Positions 1 through 7,434 of a stretch of DNA of 64,000 bases are shown piece by piece. The notes below the pieces were generated by a model. The model was not told the origin of the DNA. It searched no databases and worked only from the letters and a program-made list of their open reading frames with translations. The stretch's first letter is position 1; each line of letters begins with the position of its first letter. Made by a program: the position numbers and the translations under genes. Source of the DNA: Streptomyces sp. Ag109_O5-10 (GTDB lineage Bacteria; Actinomycetota; Actinomycetes; Streptomycetales; Streptomycetaceae); assembly GCF_900105755.1 (NCBI RefSeq), contig NZ_FNTQ01000001.1:1-64000 (forward strand), given 5' to 3'.

Positions 1-10
1 GGAGCCGACG

Positions 11-313
11 TCATGTGAACCCGCCGCCGAGGCCGATCAGTAGCATGACCAGACAGCAGCCGGCGAGCAGGCCTTGCACCGTCGCCGTAACACGCATGCT
101 CACGCTCCACGCCACCGCTGTGAAAATCCCAGCGCACACGGTGAGGGCTGCCAAGCCCGCGGGCACGATCCACGCGTCCACCACTCCCCCCAGCGCGAAG
201 GGCAGCGCCCCAAGGACCACCCCGAGCAGCGCGACTGCTTCGAACACGACCAGGCCCACAGCCGCTAACACATCTCCAGCCCACTTCGCGTACTGCCTGC
301 CTCTATCGTTCAC
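11..313 (-). CDS. small membrane protein, unknown function
   Basis: The predicted product is 100 aa. A GTG start at 313 is chosen because GGGGGAC lies 7 nt upstream. A longer reading in the same frame would run through the preceding small gene and has a proline/arginine-rich, shadow-like N-terminus. After a short charged N-terminus (NDRGRQYAKW) the rest is nearly all hydrophobic, with three likely membrane helices at about residues 12-37, 40-63 and 71-97. No family was recognised. It follows the 62-aa gene at 360-548 on the same strand by 46 nt, so the two may be co-transcribed. The coding call rests on hydrophobicity pattern, ribosome site and position. Confidence 0.6.
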   Translation of the reverse strand: MNDRGRQYAKWAGDVLAAVGLVVFEAVALLGVVLGALPFALGGVVDAWIVPAGLAALTVCAGIFTAVAWSVSMRVTATVQGLLAGCCLVMLLIGLGGGFT

Positions 314-359
314 CGCGGCAGCGTCCCCCGGAATCAGGAAGTCCGTCGGCTCATCCCCC

Positions 360-548
360 CTACCGAGACCGGACCGGGACCCGGCCGACGCGGAGGCGAC
401 TGGACGGCGCGCGGAACGCAACGAGGGTAGGCGAGGGCATCTGCGTGGCAAGGCGGTGACCGGTGGGGAGCTCGAACAGGCCGTCGGCCAGGGCGCGGAA
501 CTCGGTTCCGGGACCGGTGGAGCAATCAGCGCAGGTGAGTGTGTGCAT
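360..548 (-). CDS. small Cys-containing hypothetical protein
   Basis: This 62-aa product starts MHTLTCADC. The ATG at 548 is preceded by AAAGGGG at good spacing, which is the main support. The N-terminus has a CxxC pair (residues 6 and 9) that could bind metal, and the C-terminus is arginine-rich. It lies upstream of the membrane protein at 11-313 and probably shares its transcript. Function is unknown. Confidence 0.5.
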   Translation of the reverse strand: MHTLTCADCSTGPGTEFRALADGLFELPTGHRLATQMPSPTLVAFRAPSSRLRVGRVPVRSR

Positions 549-606
549 GGGGGTGCCCCTTTCAGGGTGAGGTGTCCTGGTGAGGCACGCGAGGCCGCGC
601 AGTAGC

Positions 607-849
607 TCAGGGCTCTGGGACGCCGGAGGCGGCCCGACCGGGGGCCGCGCCGGAGGAGTGGGGTCCGGCGCCCGGAGGGTGGTCCCGGGGCGGCGTGTAG
701 CACCGTGGGGCCGCGCCAGGACCCCCATCCTGAAAGGTGGTTGGGGGGCAGATCTTGTTGTAGGCGATGACGACCGCAATGCGCAGGGCGGCCGCGGGCT
801 CCTGCTGCTGGCGGACGGCTTGGTCAGCGGGGGCCGGCTGGTCGGTCAT
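607..849 (-). CDS. small hypothetical protein (tentative)
   Basis: This is an 80-aa reading starting MTDQPAPAD, with GAGG 6 nt before the ATG. The first half has a plausible amphipathic helix (AAALRIAVVIAYNK). The second half is Pro/Gly-rich and shadow-like, so the true extent is unsure. The interval 850-1073 upstream holds nothing recognisable. Confidence 0.3.
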   Translation of the reverse strand: MTDQPAPADQAVRQQQEPAAALRIAVVIAYNKICPPTTFQDGGPGAAPRCYTPPRDHPPGAGPHSSGAAPGRAASGVPEP

Positions 850-1073
850 CGGGGCCTCTGGGCGGGACGGACGTGTGTCTTGAACGTAGCGGCGCGGGGC
901 TACCTGGCTACCGGGTAGGTAGTCCTGTCTCGGAGCTACGAGAGAAGCACCTGGCGCGGTGGCGGCTCTTGCAACCATCTGGGCGTCGCTGGCGTGCTCG
1001 CAGAGCGGGTAGGCTCAAGGTTTTTTCTTTCAAGGCGGCATCTTGCGGGCCGAGGTTGCGACAGGCTTGATCC

Positions 1074-2312
1074 ATGACGGTCACAGGCAGGCTTGATGAG
1101 TGGGCGCGTGTTCTCGACAGGGGTATCCGGTCGGTTGAACATTGGGCGGTCAGCCCTCCGTCGGCGTATTTGCGCGAGAGCCTGTATAAAGATCTTGCCC
1201 AATTGGCCGGGCTTCCCGGTGTCGCTCTCCCTGTTCGTATGGGGGTTGTTTTCGCTTCCCTGCGCATTAGTCATTACGACGCCAAGAGGAGAGGGGGGCA
1301 AATTTTCGCGGCATTGACGGCTGGTGTTACCGGATTTATTATGTTTCTCGCAGGGGCACATCAAGGATATAAAGCATACGAGGAGAGGCGCTCTTTCTAT
1401 GATGGGCACTATCTCGACGACGGCAGGTGGGTGGGCGAACATTTCGACCCGTCCTCAAGTTTTATAGCTAGCTTCACCCTGGTCGCCCTGTTGAATATCG
1501 TCATTTATATAGTATGTCGCAGGTCGCGCTACACATTAACGCCCTGGCGAGTTCTGTCCTGGAGAATTTCGCTACCTGCAATGTTTTTCGCGACGTCTCC
1601 CCTGGTTAAATACACTGACGGCTCTCAATCTGTACTTGTGTACGCCTATCTGGGAGGATGGGTCGCGGCCAGCACGTTTTTCTGGTATTTCATCTTCAGC
1701 CTTGACGGGCGCGGAGGGGATGCAGCCAATCCGGGTGACAGGTTGCTGCTGGCCACGGCTGGTGTGGCTGCCTTTATCCACACACATAGTCGACGGCGTA
1801 TGAGAAACGATGTCCGGTACAAGGCATGTCGGCAGCTTGACGGGCTGGCTCTTCTCGCTGAAAAAGACCTCATGTGGTCAGGCCGTGGACCTCGCCGGGT
1901 AAGAGTCGAGTTACGGCAGGACGCACTGCGTACCGCTGCGGTATATCGGTCACACCGTTTGTCCGTTGTCCGGGCTGACACGCGCGCGGAAGCGGACTTG
2001 ATCGTTGCCTCACTGATGAATGCGTGCGCCGCGCTAGCCGCGAAAGACTTTTCAGGCTTGCTCGTTAATGCGCCAGAAAGCGTTGCGGAGCGCAAGCTAT
2101 TCCAGCGCATCTTGACTCGTCTGTGGCCTTCAACTCTTTTCATACTTGCCGGAGTTGCACTGCCGTTCATACCTTCAATTGCCGAACAGCCAGTTCTTGC
2201 TGATAGCCTCAGGCTTACTTTAATTGTCACGGGTGTGTTGACTTTCGTGGCAGGGCAGGACACCGCCAGTCGAATTGTCTCGCCACTCGACAGAGTGTTG
2301 CCCTGGAAATAA
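1074..2312 (+). CDS. multi-pass membrane protein, orphan
   Basis: The product is 412 aa from an ATG at 1074. Likely membrane segments lie near residues 82-98, 130-148, 160-178, 188-208, 228-240 and a C-terminal hairpin at about 350-395. Between them (about 245-330) is a soluble, Arg-rich region. Codon use is clearly less GC-rich than in neighbours, with many A/T third positions, suggesting recent acquisition. No known domain was recognised. Layout resembles accessory-region membrane proteins rather than a transporter, and no partner gene overlaps it. The next 148 bp before the convergent Uma2 gene hold no clear signal. Confidence 0.75.
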   Translation: MTVTGRLDEWARVLDRGIRSVEHWAVSPPSAYLRESLYKDLAQLAGLPGVALPVRMGVVFASLRISHYDAKRRGGQIFAALTAGVTGFIMFLAGAHQGYKAYEERRSFYDGHYLDDGRWVGEHFDPSSSFIASFTLVALLNIVIYIVCRRSRYTLTPWRVLSWRISLPAMFFATSPLVKYTDGSQSVLVYAYLGGWVAASTFFWYFIFSLDGRGGDAANPGDRLLLATAGVAAFIHTHSRRRMRNDVRYKACRQLDGLALLAEKDLMWSGRGPRRVRVELRQDALRTAAVYRSHRLSVVRADTRAEADLIVASLMNACAALAAKDFSGLLVNAPESVAERKLFQRILTRLWPSTLFILAGVALPFIPSIAEQPVLADSLRLTLIVTGVLTFVAGQDTASRIVSPLDRVLPWK

Positions 2313-2460
2313 ACGCGGAGACACCTGAGCAACGTGCTTGCGAGTTGGTTCGGCTGCTCATCGACGCACATCCACCCGTCGCTGGGGCGGCGAGGCCGCC
2401 CTCGGAGCTCTGCGAGGACAGGGATCCTCGTGCGTCTGGTGGAGTCTCGTGCTCGCCTGG

Positions 2461-3024
2461 CTACTGGCGGGCGAGTCCGGCCGGGTCGATGTCCAAGGCG
2501 AACGGGGTGTGGATCTGTGTGGTGGTACCGGCGAGTGCGGTGATCGTTTCGACGTACCGGCCGCCGTGGAGTTCGCTGACGATCAGGCGTGGGGCCGGTT
2601 CGAACTCCAGGCGCCAGAAGTGCGGGATCGCGGCTTCGGCGTAGAGGAGGGGCTTGAACTTGCGGTCCATGGTCTTGTTGCCTGGGGAGACGAGTTCGAC
2701 GACGAGCTGGACGGCGTCGGCGTCCACGCTGACGGTGTCTTCGGCGGTGGCGCCCGCGTCGGTGACCACCAGGTCGGGTACGACCAGACCGGACGGCAGC
2801 ACGACGTTGACGGCTTCCAGGACCTCTACCGGGGCGCCGGCCGCGCGGGCGGCGGCGTCGAGGATTACGTGCAGCCGGAAGGATGCCCGCTGGTGACGGA
2901 CTCCAGGCGCGGGCGACATCACCAGGGACTCTCCGAGCAGCTCGTATCGGGTCGTACGGTCCTCGGGCAGCGCCAGGACGTCAGGGACGGTCCAGGGCCC
3001 GGTGTGGTCGGTAGCAACGCTCAT
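2461..3024 (-). CDS. Uma2 family endonuclease-fold protein (DUF820)
   Basis: The product is 187 aa. The ATG at 3024 is preferred over an in-frame GTG three codons upstream because the GGAGGAGGT ribosome site would overlap the GTG. The Uma2 core of the PD-(D/E)XK fold is visible: RYELLGESLVMSP near the N-terminus, VVPDLVVT (Asp ligand), then VQLVVELVSPGNKTMDRKFK, giving the E-x-x-S and Lys-rich segment, followed by YAEAAIPHFWRLE. Streptomyces carry many Uma2 paralogues; their substrates are mostly unknown, and nuclease activity is inferred from fold. It is monocistronic here. The 297 bp upstream to the next gene hold no recognised gene. Confidence 0.88.
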   Translation of the reverse strand: MSVATDHTGPWTVPDVLALPEDRTTRYELLGESLVMSPAPGVRHQRASFRLHVILDAAARAAGAPVEVLEAVNVVLPSGLVVPDLVVTDAGATAEDTVSVDADAVQLVVELVSPGNKTMDRKFKPLLYAEAAIPHFWRLEFEPAPRLIVSELHGGRYVETITALAGTTTQIHTPFALDIDPAGLARQ

Positions 3025-3321
3025 CGACTCCACCTCCTCCAGGTCGAGCGGCTTCCCTCAGTGTGCCGCCGGCACTGTGCTGCTGTCTGCGCCCGGATGG
3101 GAACAGCTACTGCGCAGCGGCCTGGCGGGCAGGCCGTCCCGCCAGGCCGCGGTGAGTACGGCGTCATCGGCGTCGTCCCAGTACCGGGAAACGGTCGGAT
3201 CGTCCTCACGCCATTTACGGAGTCTTTTCCGTACCGCGTACAGCAGGCTGGATCCGGGCTCAGTACACCCCGCGGCATGGTCTCCGGCGCTCTGCTGGGC
3301 AGCCAGAGCGCCGGGGGGGAC

Positions 3322-4146
3322 CTACTTGTCCGCTCCACAGTCTTTGAGCGGCTCCGGTGCAGGTATTTCAGAGTAGGGCGCCCCGGAGGGCTGGTTCATC
3401 ATTCCCAATGGGCGAATTACTTTCCCAAACAGCGCCTTTGAGATTGAGGAGAGGTTCCTTTCGCTGACCGCCCACGAGCCTTTCAACGGTTGTAGAGGAC
3501 CGGTCGAGGGCCGAGCCCATTGCTTGCCATAGATGTCGATGAAGGACACACCGGGAATCGTGTAGATAACGTCCGGGGTGGTCCCTGGGCCGAGTTGGTG
3601 CTCCGCAGCAGTCGGCGGGATGGTCACCCGGGAGCACGGGGGAATCGATCCCACGTACACCAGCGCCATGGATTCCTTGTAATCCATCGGCACGGAAGTT
3701 TGCCCTTCGAGTTTCGTGGAGAAGCCGACCACGACGTGATGGACCGGATCCAGTGAGCGATTCGTTATGAAACCGGTGGTCTGCGCCTTCTCCCCCATCT
3801 GAGTCCAGGTAGAAACCAGCACAGCCTGTTGACGGATTTCGCGGTCGGCATCCTCACGTGATTGAGCGAGCTGATCCTGAGCTGTCCGCACGCTGTAGTA
3901 GCTGGTCCAGCCAGAGAAGATCAGACCTCCGGCTGCTGCAAGCGCCGCAACCACTGTGCTGATCTGCATCCAGTCAATGCGCCGCTGCTGTGTTGCGGGG
4001 CCGGAGGGCTCCGGCTGTGTTGCGGGGTCGGAGGGCTGCCCTTGCGCAGCCGCGTCGCCACCGTCCGGCTGTGTTGCGGGGTCGGAGGGCTGCCCTTGCG
4101 CAGCCGCGTCGCCGCTAGCTGATCGGGCCTGTTGATCTTCACTCAC
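3322..4146 (-). CDS. single-pass membrane protein with repeat-containing N-terminus
   Basis: The product is 274 aa. Residues 1-53 are a hydrophilic Gln/Pro/Ala-rich tail containing an exact 18-aa duplication (see the repeat at 4011-4113). A membrane helix follows at about 60-82. A charged, coiled-coil-like stretch (QLAQSREDADREIRQQA) comes next, then a soluble beta-rich domain of about 170 aa that includes VTIPPTAAEH and SFIDIYGKQWARPS. The topology (short helix, coil, then a receptor-like domain) is common in actinomycete accessory proteins with no assigned function. No enzyme motif is visible. Confidence 0.75.
   Translation of the reverse strand: MSEDQQARSASGDAAAQGQPSDPATQPDGGDAAAQGQPSDPATQPEPSGPATQQRRIDWMQISTVVAALAAAGGLIFSGWTSYYSVRTAQDQLAQSREDADREIRQQAVLVSTWTQMGEKAQTTGFITNRSLDPVHHVVVGFSTKLEGQTSVPMDYKESMALVYVGSIPPCSRVTIPPTAAEHQLGPGTTPDVIYTIPGVSFIDIYGKQWARPSTGPLQPLKGSWAVSERNLSSISKALFGKVIRPLGMMNQPSGAPYSEIPAPEPLKDCGADK
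4011..4113. repeat. 54-bp tandem duplication inside a coding region
   Basis: 49 bp at 4011-4059 recur identically at 4065-4113, a period of 54 bp (18 codons). The repeat lies in frame in the gene at 3322-4146 and encodes two copies of GDAAAQGQPSDPATQP, so it extends the N-terminal tail without breaking the frame. The lack of any substitution in the 49 bp suggests a recent slippage event. Confidence 0.9.
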
Positions 4147-4303
4147 TCCGGCAGGCTATCCACGCCCCCTGCCCCCTCGTGTAGCGAAATCGGAAATCCC
4201 CAAACGAGGAAACCGCTTACTCAGGTTGAATCCGCGACGTGCGGCTTGTTGATCAGGCCGTTGAGGTCCAGGCCGGTGGTCGACAGGCAGCCCCAGGGCT
4301 TGA

Positions 4304-4560
4304 TCAAGTTCCTGGAGCGTCCGAGTCGGCTGTGATGTTCAGGTTTCGGAGTCCGTGTTCGGGTTTGTGGTAGATGGCTCGGGTGATCTTGGCGATGTTG
4401 TCGGCTCCGAGGATCTTCAGCGCGCCGATGGCGAGATTGCGGAAGGCGGCCATGGCGCGGGGGGCGGTGCCGGTGTGGACGGTGGAGGCGTCCTCGGCAG
4501 CGGCATTTTTCATTTCCGGTCGCAGGGCGACGTTTTCGAGCGCGGATTTTGCGGTTCAAC
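4304..4560 (-). pseudogene. ISAs1-family transposase C-terminal remnant
   Basis: The minus strand encodes [20 protein letters not shown] followed by LAIGALKILGADNIAKITRA, the conserved C-terminal end of ISAs1-type DDE transposases (usually EDASxVRTGxxPxxMAxLRNLAI). The N-terminal catalytic part is missing, and no complete element or inverted repeats are visible. It lies immediately downstream of the terminal-protein-like gene at 4563. The 157 bp between 4147 and 4303 hold no recognisable gene. A second ISAs1 remnant is at 48258-48736. Confidence 0.8.
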
Positions 4561-4562
4561 GG

Positions 4563-5135
4563 TCAGGCGGCGAATCCGATGTTGGTGACGTACTCGTACT
4601 GGCCCCACTGGGAGCCGAGGTCGACGACCTGGTCCACCCAGGCCTCGTCGAGCGCGGAGTCGTCGTCGGCGGCCCATGCCGCGACGATCCGGTCCCAGCG
4701 GCGGACGTTCATGGTCCGGAGGGCGACCACGCGCTGGTGGGGTGGGGAGACGCGGGACTGGTCGAGGGGGTGGATCTCCACGCGGGTGCCGCGGCCGTCG
4801 CGGTTGAGGCGGGCGAGGAGGTAGCGGGCGACGTTCTCACGCCTGACCGTGCGGTAGGCCTGCTCGATCGCGGCGAGGCTGGCGCGGGAGGGCCGGCGGG
4901 TGCCGGCGAGCCAGGCCCGGATGGTGCGGGGTGTGACGGTGAGGCCGGCCGCGCGGGCGGCGGTGCGGGCGTGGTCGCTGCGGGTGAGGTAGTGCAGGCG
5001 GGCGAGCAGGCCTCGCCGGGCGGTAACCGGGGTGGCGATGTACCCGGCGAGGGCGTCCAGCTGCCGGGCCACAGCCTCATGGCCCTTGATGCCGCGGGCG
5101 CCGTACTTGCCGAAGTCGATGTTGCGTTCGGGCAT
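4563..5135 (-). CDS. tpg-like: Tpg-like telomere terminal protein
   Basis: The product is 190 aa, close to the roughly 185 aa of Streptomyces Tpg, the protein attached to the 5' ends of linear replicons that primes end-patching. The order of blocks matches Tpg: LARLHYLTRSDHARTAARAA (compare Tpg MRYLVKQLKGTKAVAQ), a helix-turn-helix at about 68-85 (TVTPRTIRAWLAGTRRPSR), a long helix (AAIEQAYRTVRRENVARYLL), then GTRVEIHP and an aromatic C-terminal end. The start lies 1 nt after the stop of the upstream Tap-like gene (TGACATG), the same gene order as tap-tpg. Divergence from chromosomal Tpg is large, so it may serve a plasmid or a different telomere type, as Tpc does on SCP1. The alignment is from memory; the HTH alone would also allow a simple regulator. 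Confidence 0.72.
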   Translation of the reverse strand: MPERNIDFGKYGARGIKGHEAVARQLDALAGYIATPVTARRGLLARLHYLTRSDHARTAARAAGLTVTPRTIRAWLAGTRRPSRASLAAIEQAYRTVRRENVARYLLARLNRDGRGTRVEIHPLDQSRVSPPHQRVVALRTMNVRRWDRIVAAWAADDDSALDEAWVDQVVDLGSQWGQYEYVTNIGFAA

Positions 5136-5136
5136 G

Positions 5137-6735
5137 TCAGGCCTCTTCCGGGGTCGTAGGGGTGGCGTCGCCGACGGTGTAGACGTCCTTGACCTTGACC
5201 TCGGTCACGCCGCGCCCTTCGGGGAAGACAGCTTGCCAGTCGCCGGTGACGTGGAGTTCGTCGGTGCCCATGGCGCGGACGACCATGAGGCCTTCGTCCC
5301 AGGCGCGGTGGGCTTTCCACCAGAGGTTGGCGAAGGCCTGGGAGCGGATGAGGTGCATCCAGTCGGTGCGGTAGAGCTCGCGGTTGTAGTTCGACTCGCC
5401 CATGGTGGAGACGAACTTGGAGTACATGGCCTTGACGTACTCCAGTGTCACGTCGTCGCCGTCGGCGATCGCGGTGTCGCGGGCGTCCTTGAGGGTGATG
5501 CGGAACTTCTCCAGGAGGCCCTCGGTGGCCCCGGACGTCCACGACTCGTGGATGACGGGCGGGTCGCACAGGGCGTACTTCGGGCCGGAGATCCGCAGGA
5601 GCAGGCGCAGGGTCGGCTCGGTCACCCACAGCGGGCCCGGTTCGTCGCGGCTGCCGATGGGGTTGGGCAGTACCGCGTCGTGGTCCCAGTCGGGTGGGGT
5701 GATCAGGTGGATACCGGCCCGGCGGCGGTCGTGCCGGCCGCCGGTGGAGTGCTCCAGCTGCCCCAGCGGCAGGTGCGTCTTCAGCGCCGACAGGTAGGCG
5801 CCGTTGATGTCCAGGGCGGTCACCTCGTGGGCGCCGGTGGGGAGTTCGGGGCGGGTCCACTTCGGGCGGGCTTCCCAGATCTGGTCGGCGCCGCGCGCGG
5901 TCTGCTTGCGCAGGACGTCGGGCAGCCACGGGTGCGCGACGATGTCGTAGCGGCCGCCGAGGCGGGCCTGGTCGAGCAGGGCCATCGCGTCCGGGATCGC
6001 CCGCTTGACCAGGGCCTCGGTGGCGGCCGTGACGTCGCCGCCGTGCTCGGCGAGGGCGGCCGCGACCGCCGAGGAGATCCGGCCCGTGAGCGGGTCCGGA
6101 GCGTCGGCGGGCTGCACCCGGCGGCCGGCCGCCACAACCTTCACCCAGCGCGAACCCTGCCCCGGCCGGCCAGTACGGCTCTGCACGGGGGCCGGAGCAG
6201 GCGGAGGCGAGGGTGCGGGGGCCGCTTCGGGTGCCGGGGCCGGCTGCATGGCCATGGTGGTGCATTCGGCTGGGTCCAGGTGCTGGGGGAACCCGGCGAC
6301 CTGGTGGCGGGCCGGCTGCCCGCACAGCACACACGGCCGTGGTACGGCAAGCAGGTCCTCGCCGCTGTCGTCGTGTTCCTGGCCGTCGTCGGCGGTGGCC
6401 GGTGCCGTCTCGGCAGGGCCGGCGCTACCGGCGGCCGCGGGGCCGGTGGCCGCGGGGCCGGTGGCCGTTGGGCTGTCGAGCTTGGCCTGTGCCTGTTGCA
6501 GGAAGTACGCGTAGCGCTCGCGGGGCTTGCCGCCGGGCTCACGGCCGGCTTCCCAGCCGCTGAGCGTCGACGCGCTCACGCCGACTGCGCGGGCCACCTG
6601 GGCCTTCGACAGGCCCACGCCTTCGCGCACCTGGCGGCGGACGTCCGGGCTCGGCAGCGGGACCTGCTGCCCGGCGCCGGCCAGGAGTGCGTCGATGGCC
6701 GTGAAGCCGGCGGTGTCGTTCGTGTCCCGGTCCAT
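5137..6735 (-). CDS. tap-like: Tap-like telomere-associated protein with phi29-type polymerase motifs
   Basis: The product is 532 aa. Residues 27-75 are the Tap N-terminal HTH (LPSPDVRRQVREGVGLSKAQ, then TLSGWEAGREP). An Ala/Pro linker follows, with a possible zinc knuckle at 135-158 (CVLC, then H and C). The C-terminal half (about 300-520) shows three spaced motifs like family B protein-primed polymerases: A, LDINGAY at 308-314 (phi29 DVNSLYP); B, KAMYSKFVST at 435-444 (phi29 NSLYGKFAS); C, GTDELHVTG at 490-498 (phi29 DTDSIHLTG). The first Asp of motif C is Gly here, so activity may be lost. No 3'-5' exonuclease motifs were seen. Known Tap binds telomere overhangs and recruits Tpg; that role is inferred here from gene order and the N-terminus. 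Confidence 0.75.
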   Translation of the reverse strand: MDRDTNDTAGFTAIDALLAGAGQQVPLPSPDVRRQVREGVGLSKAQVARAVGVSASTLSGWEAGREPGGKPRERYAYFLQQAQAKLDSPTATGPAATGPAAAGSAGPAETAPATADDGQEHDDSGEDLLAVPRPCVLCGQPARHQVAGFPQHLDPAECTTMAMQPAPAPEAAPAPSPPPAPAPVQSRTGRPGQGSRWVKVVAAGRRVQPADAPDPLTGRISSAVAAALAEHGGDVTAATEALVKRAIPDAMALLDQARLGGRYDIVAHPWLPDVLRKQTARGADQIWEARPKWTRPELPTGAHEVTALDINGAYLSALKTHLPLGQLEHSTGGRHDRRRAGIHLITPPDWDHDAVLPNPIGSRDEPGPLWVTEPTLRLLLRISGPKYALCDPPVIHESWTSGATEGLLEKFRITLKDARDTAIADGDDVTLEYVKAMYSKFVSTMGESNYNRELYRTDWMHLIRSQAFANLWWKAHRAWDEGLMVVRAMGTDELHVTGDWQAVFPEGRGVTEVKVKDVYTVGDATPTTPEEA

Positions 6736-6914
6736 CGGGACTTCCTTCCTTGGTCGTCTGTGTGGTGCTGTGCGGGCCGCTGTGCATCCTGTCCGGCAGC
6801 AGACGGAGGGGGAAAGCCCGGTGGCTCTTCCGGGAGCATCGCCACAATAACTTACCGTGAGGCATTATGGTGTCTGCCAGACGTCTTCTCCAGCTCGCCG
6901 AAGGGCGCCTACCG

Positions 6915-7205
6915 ATGACCACGGACCCTCCCCCCGCTCTCTCCGCGCCCGCGGCGCAGGAGCTGTGGACCGTCTCCACGGTGGCCGAATACCTGGGGTT
7001 CACAGGGGCATCGGCGACCGGTTCCGCCCGCAGGCAGCTGTCGCGGTGGGGCATCGCCGCGGTGGGACGGGAGCCTGGGCGCAGCGGTCAGTCGCTGTAT
7101 CGGGCGGCGCAGGTCCGTGCGGCGCACCTGGCGCGCCCCGGGCGCGGTCGGCACGGGGCCCGCAGGAACGAGGGCGGGCGCTTCACGACGTCCTCGGACA
7201 CGTAG
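6915..7205 (+). CDS. small excisionase/MerR-like DNA-binding protein
   Basis: The 96-aa reading starts at ATG 6915, with GAAGGGCG upstream. An in-frame start 48 nt earlier is possible. Residues 17-75 look like a winged-helix excisionase or MerR-type domain: TVSTVAEYLGFTGASATGSA, then RRQLSRWGI and GQSLYRAAQVRAAHLARPGRG. Such proteins are common on actinomycete plasmids and integrative elements. It is divergent from the tap-tpg-like pair across 179 bp, so it may control that operon. The basic C-terminus (RGRHGARRNEG) supports nucleic-acid binding. Confidence 0.65.
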   Translation: MTTDPPPALSAPAAQELWTVSTVAEYLGFTGASATGSARRQLSRWGIAAVGREPGRSGQSLYRAAQVRAAHLARPGRGRHGARRNEGGRFTTSSDT

Positions 7206-7434
7206 GGGCTGTCCGGCCGGTCACGTCGCAGGAAAGCCGCGGTGACTGATCAGCCGAGGTGAGCGGGGTCTGGTGCGTCCGGCTGCAGGGCGGAGGCGGG
7301 AGTCGACGCGGTGGGGGCATCTCCCGGCCGGCGGCTGGGGGACGTCGGCGAGTGACGACAGCGCCGGAGGTGGGCGTGCCAGACCCCGTGTCTGCAGCAC
7401 GGTCCGCCGGACAGCCCCCGGGGCCGGGGCCGGC

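Noticed and set aside
2338..3441. Long plus-strand reading (367 codons) opposite the Uma2 gene
   Set aside because: Antisense shadow of a recognised Uma2 gene; no ribosome site, no motif, Gly/Val/Asp-rich composition typical of high-GC antisense frames.
4563..5135. Plain transcriptional regulator instead of a Tpg-like protein
   Set aside because: HTH alone would allow it, but length, block order, the GTRVEIHP and aromatic C-terminal features and the position just after a Tap-like gene favour Tpg. Kept as an alternative with moderate confidence.
5032..6918. 628-codon plus-strand reading opposite the tap-tpg-like genes
   Set aside because: Antisense shadow; the minus strand carries HTH and polymerase-like motifs with sensible gene order.
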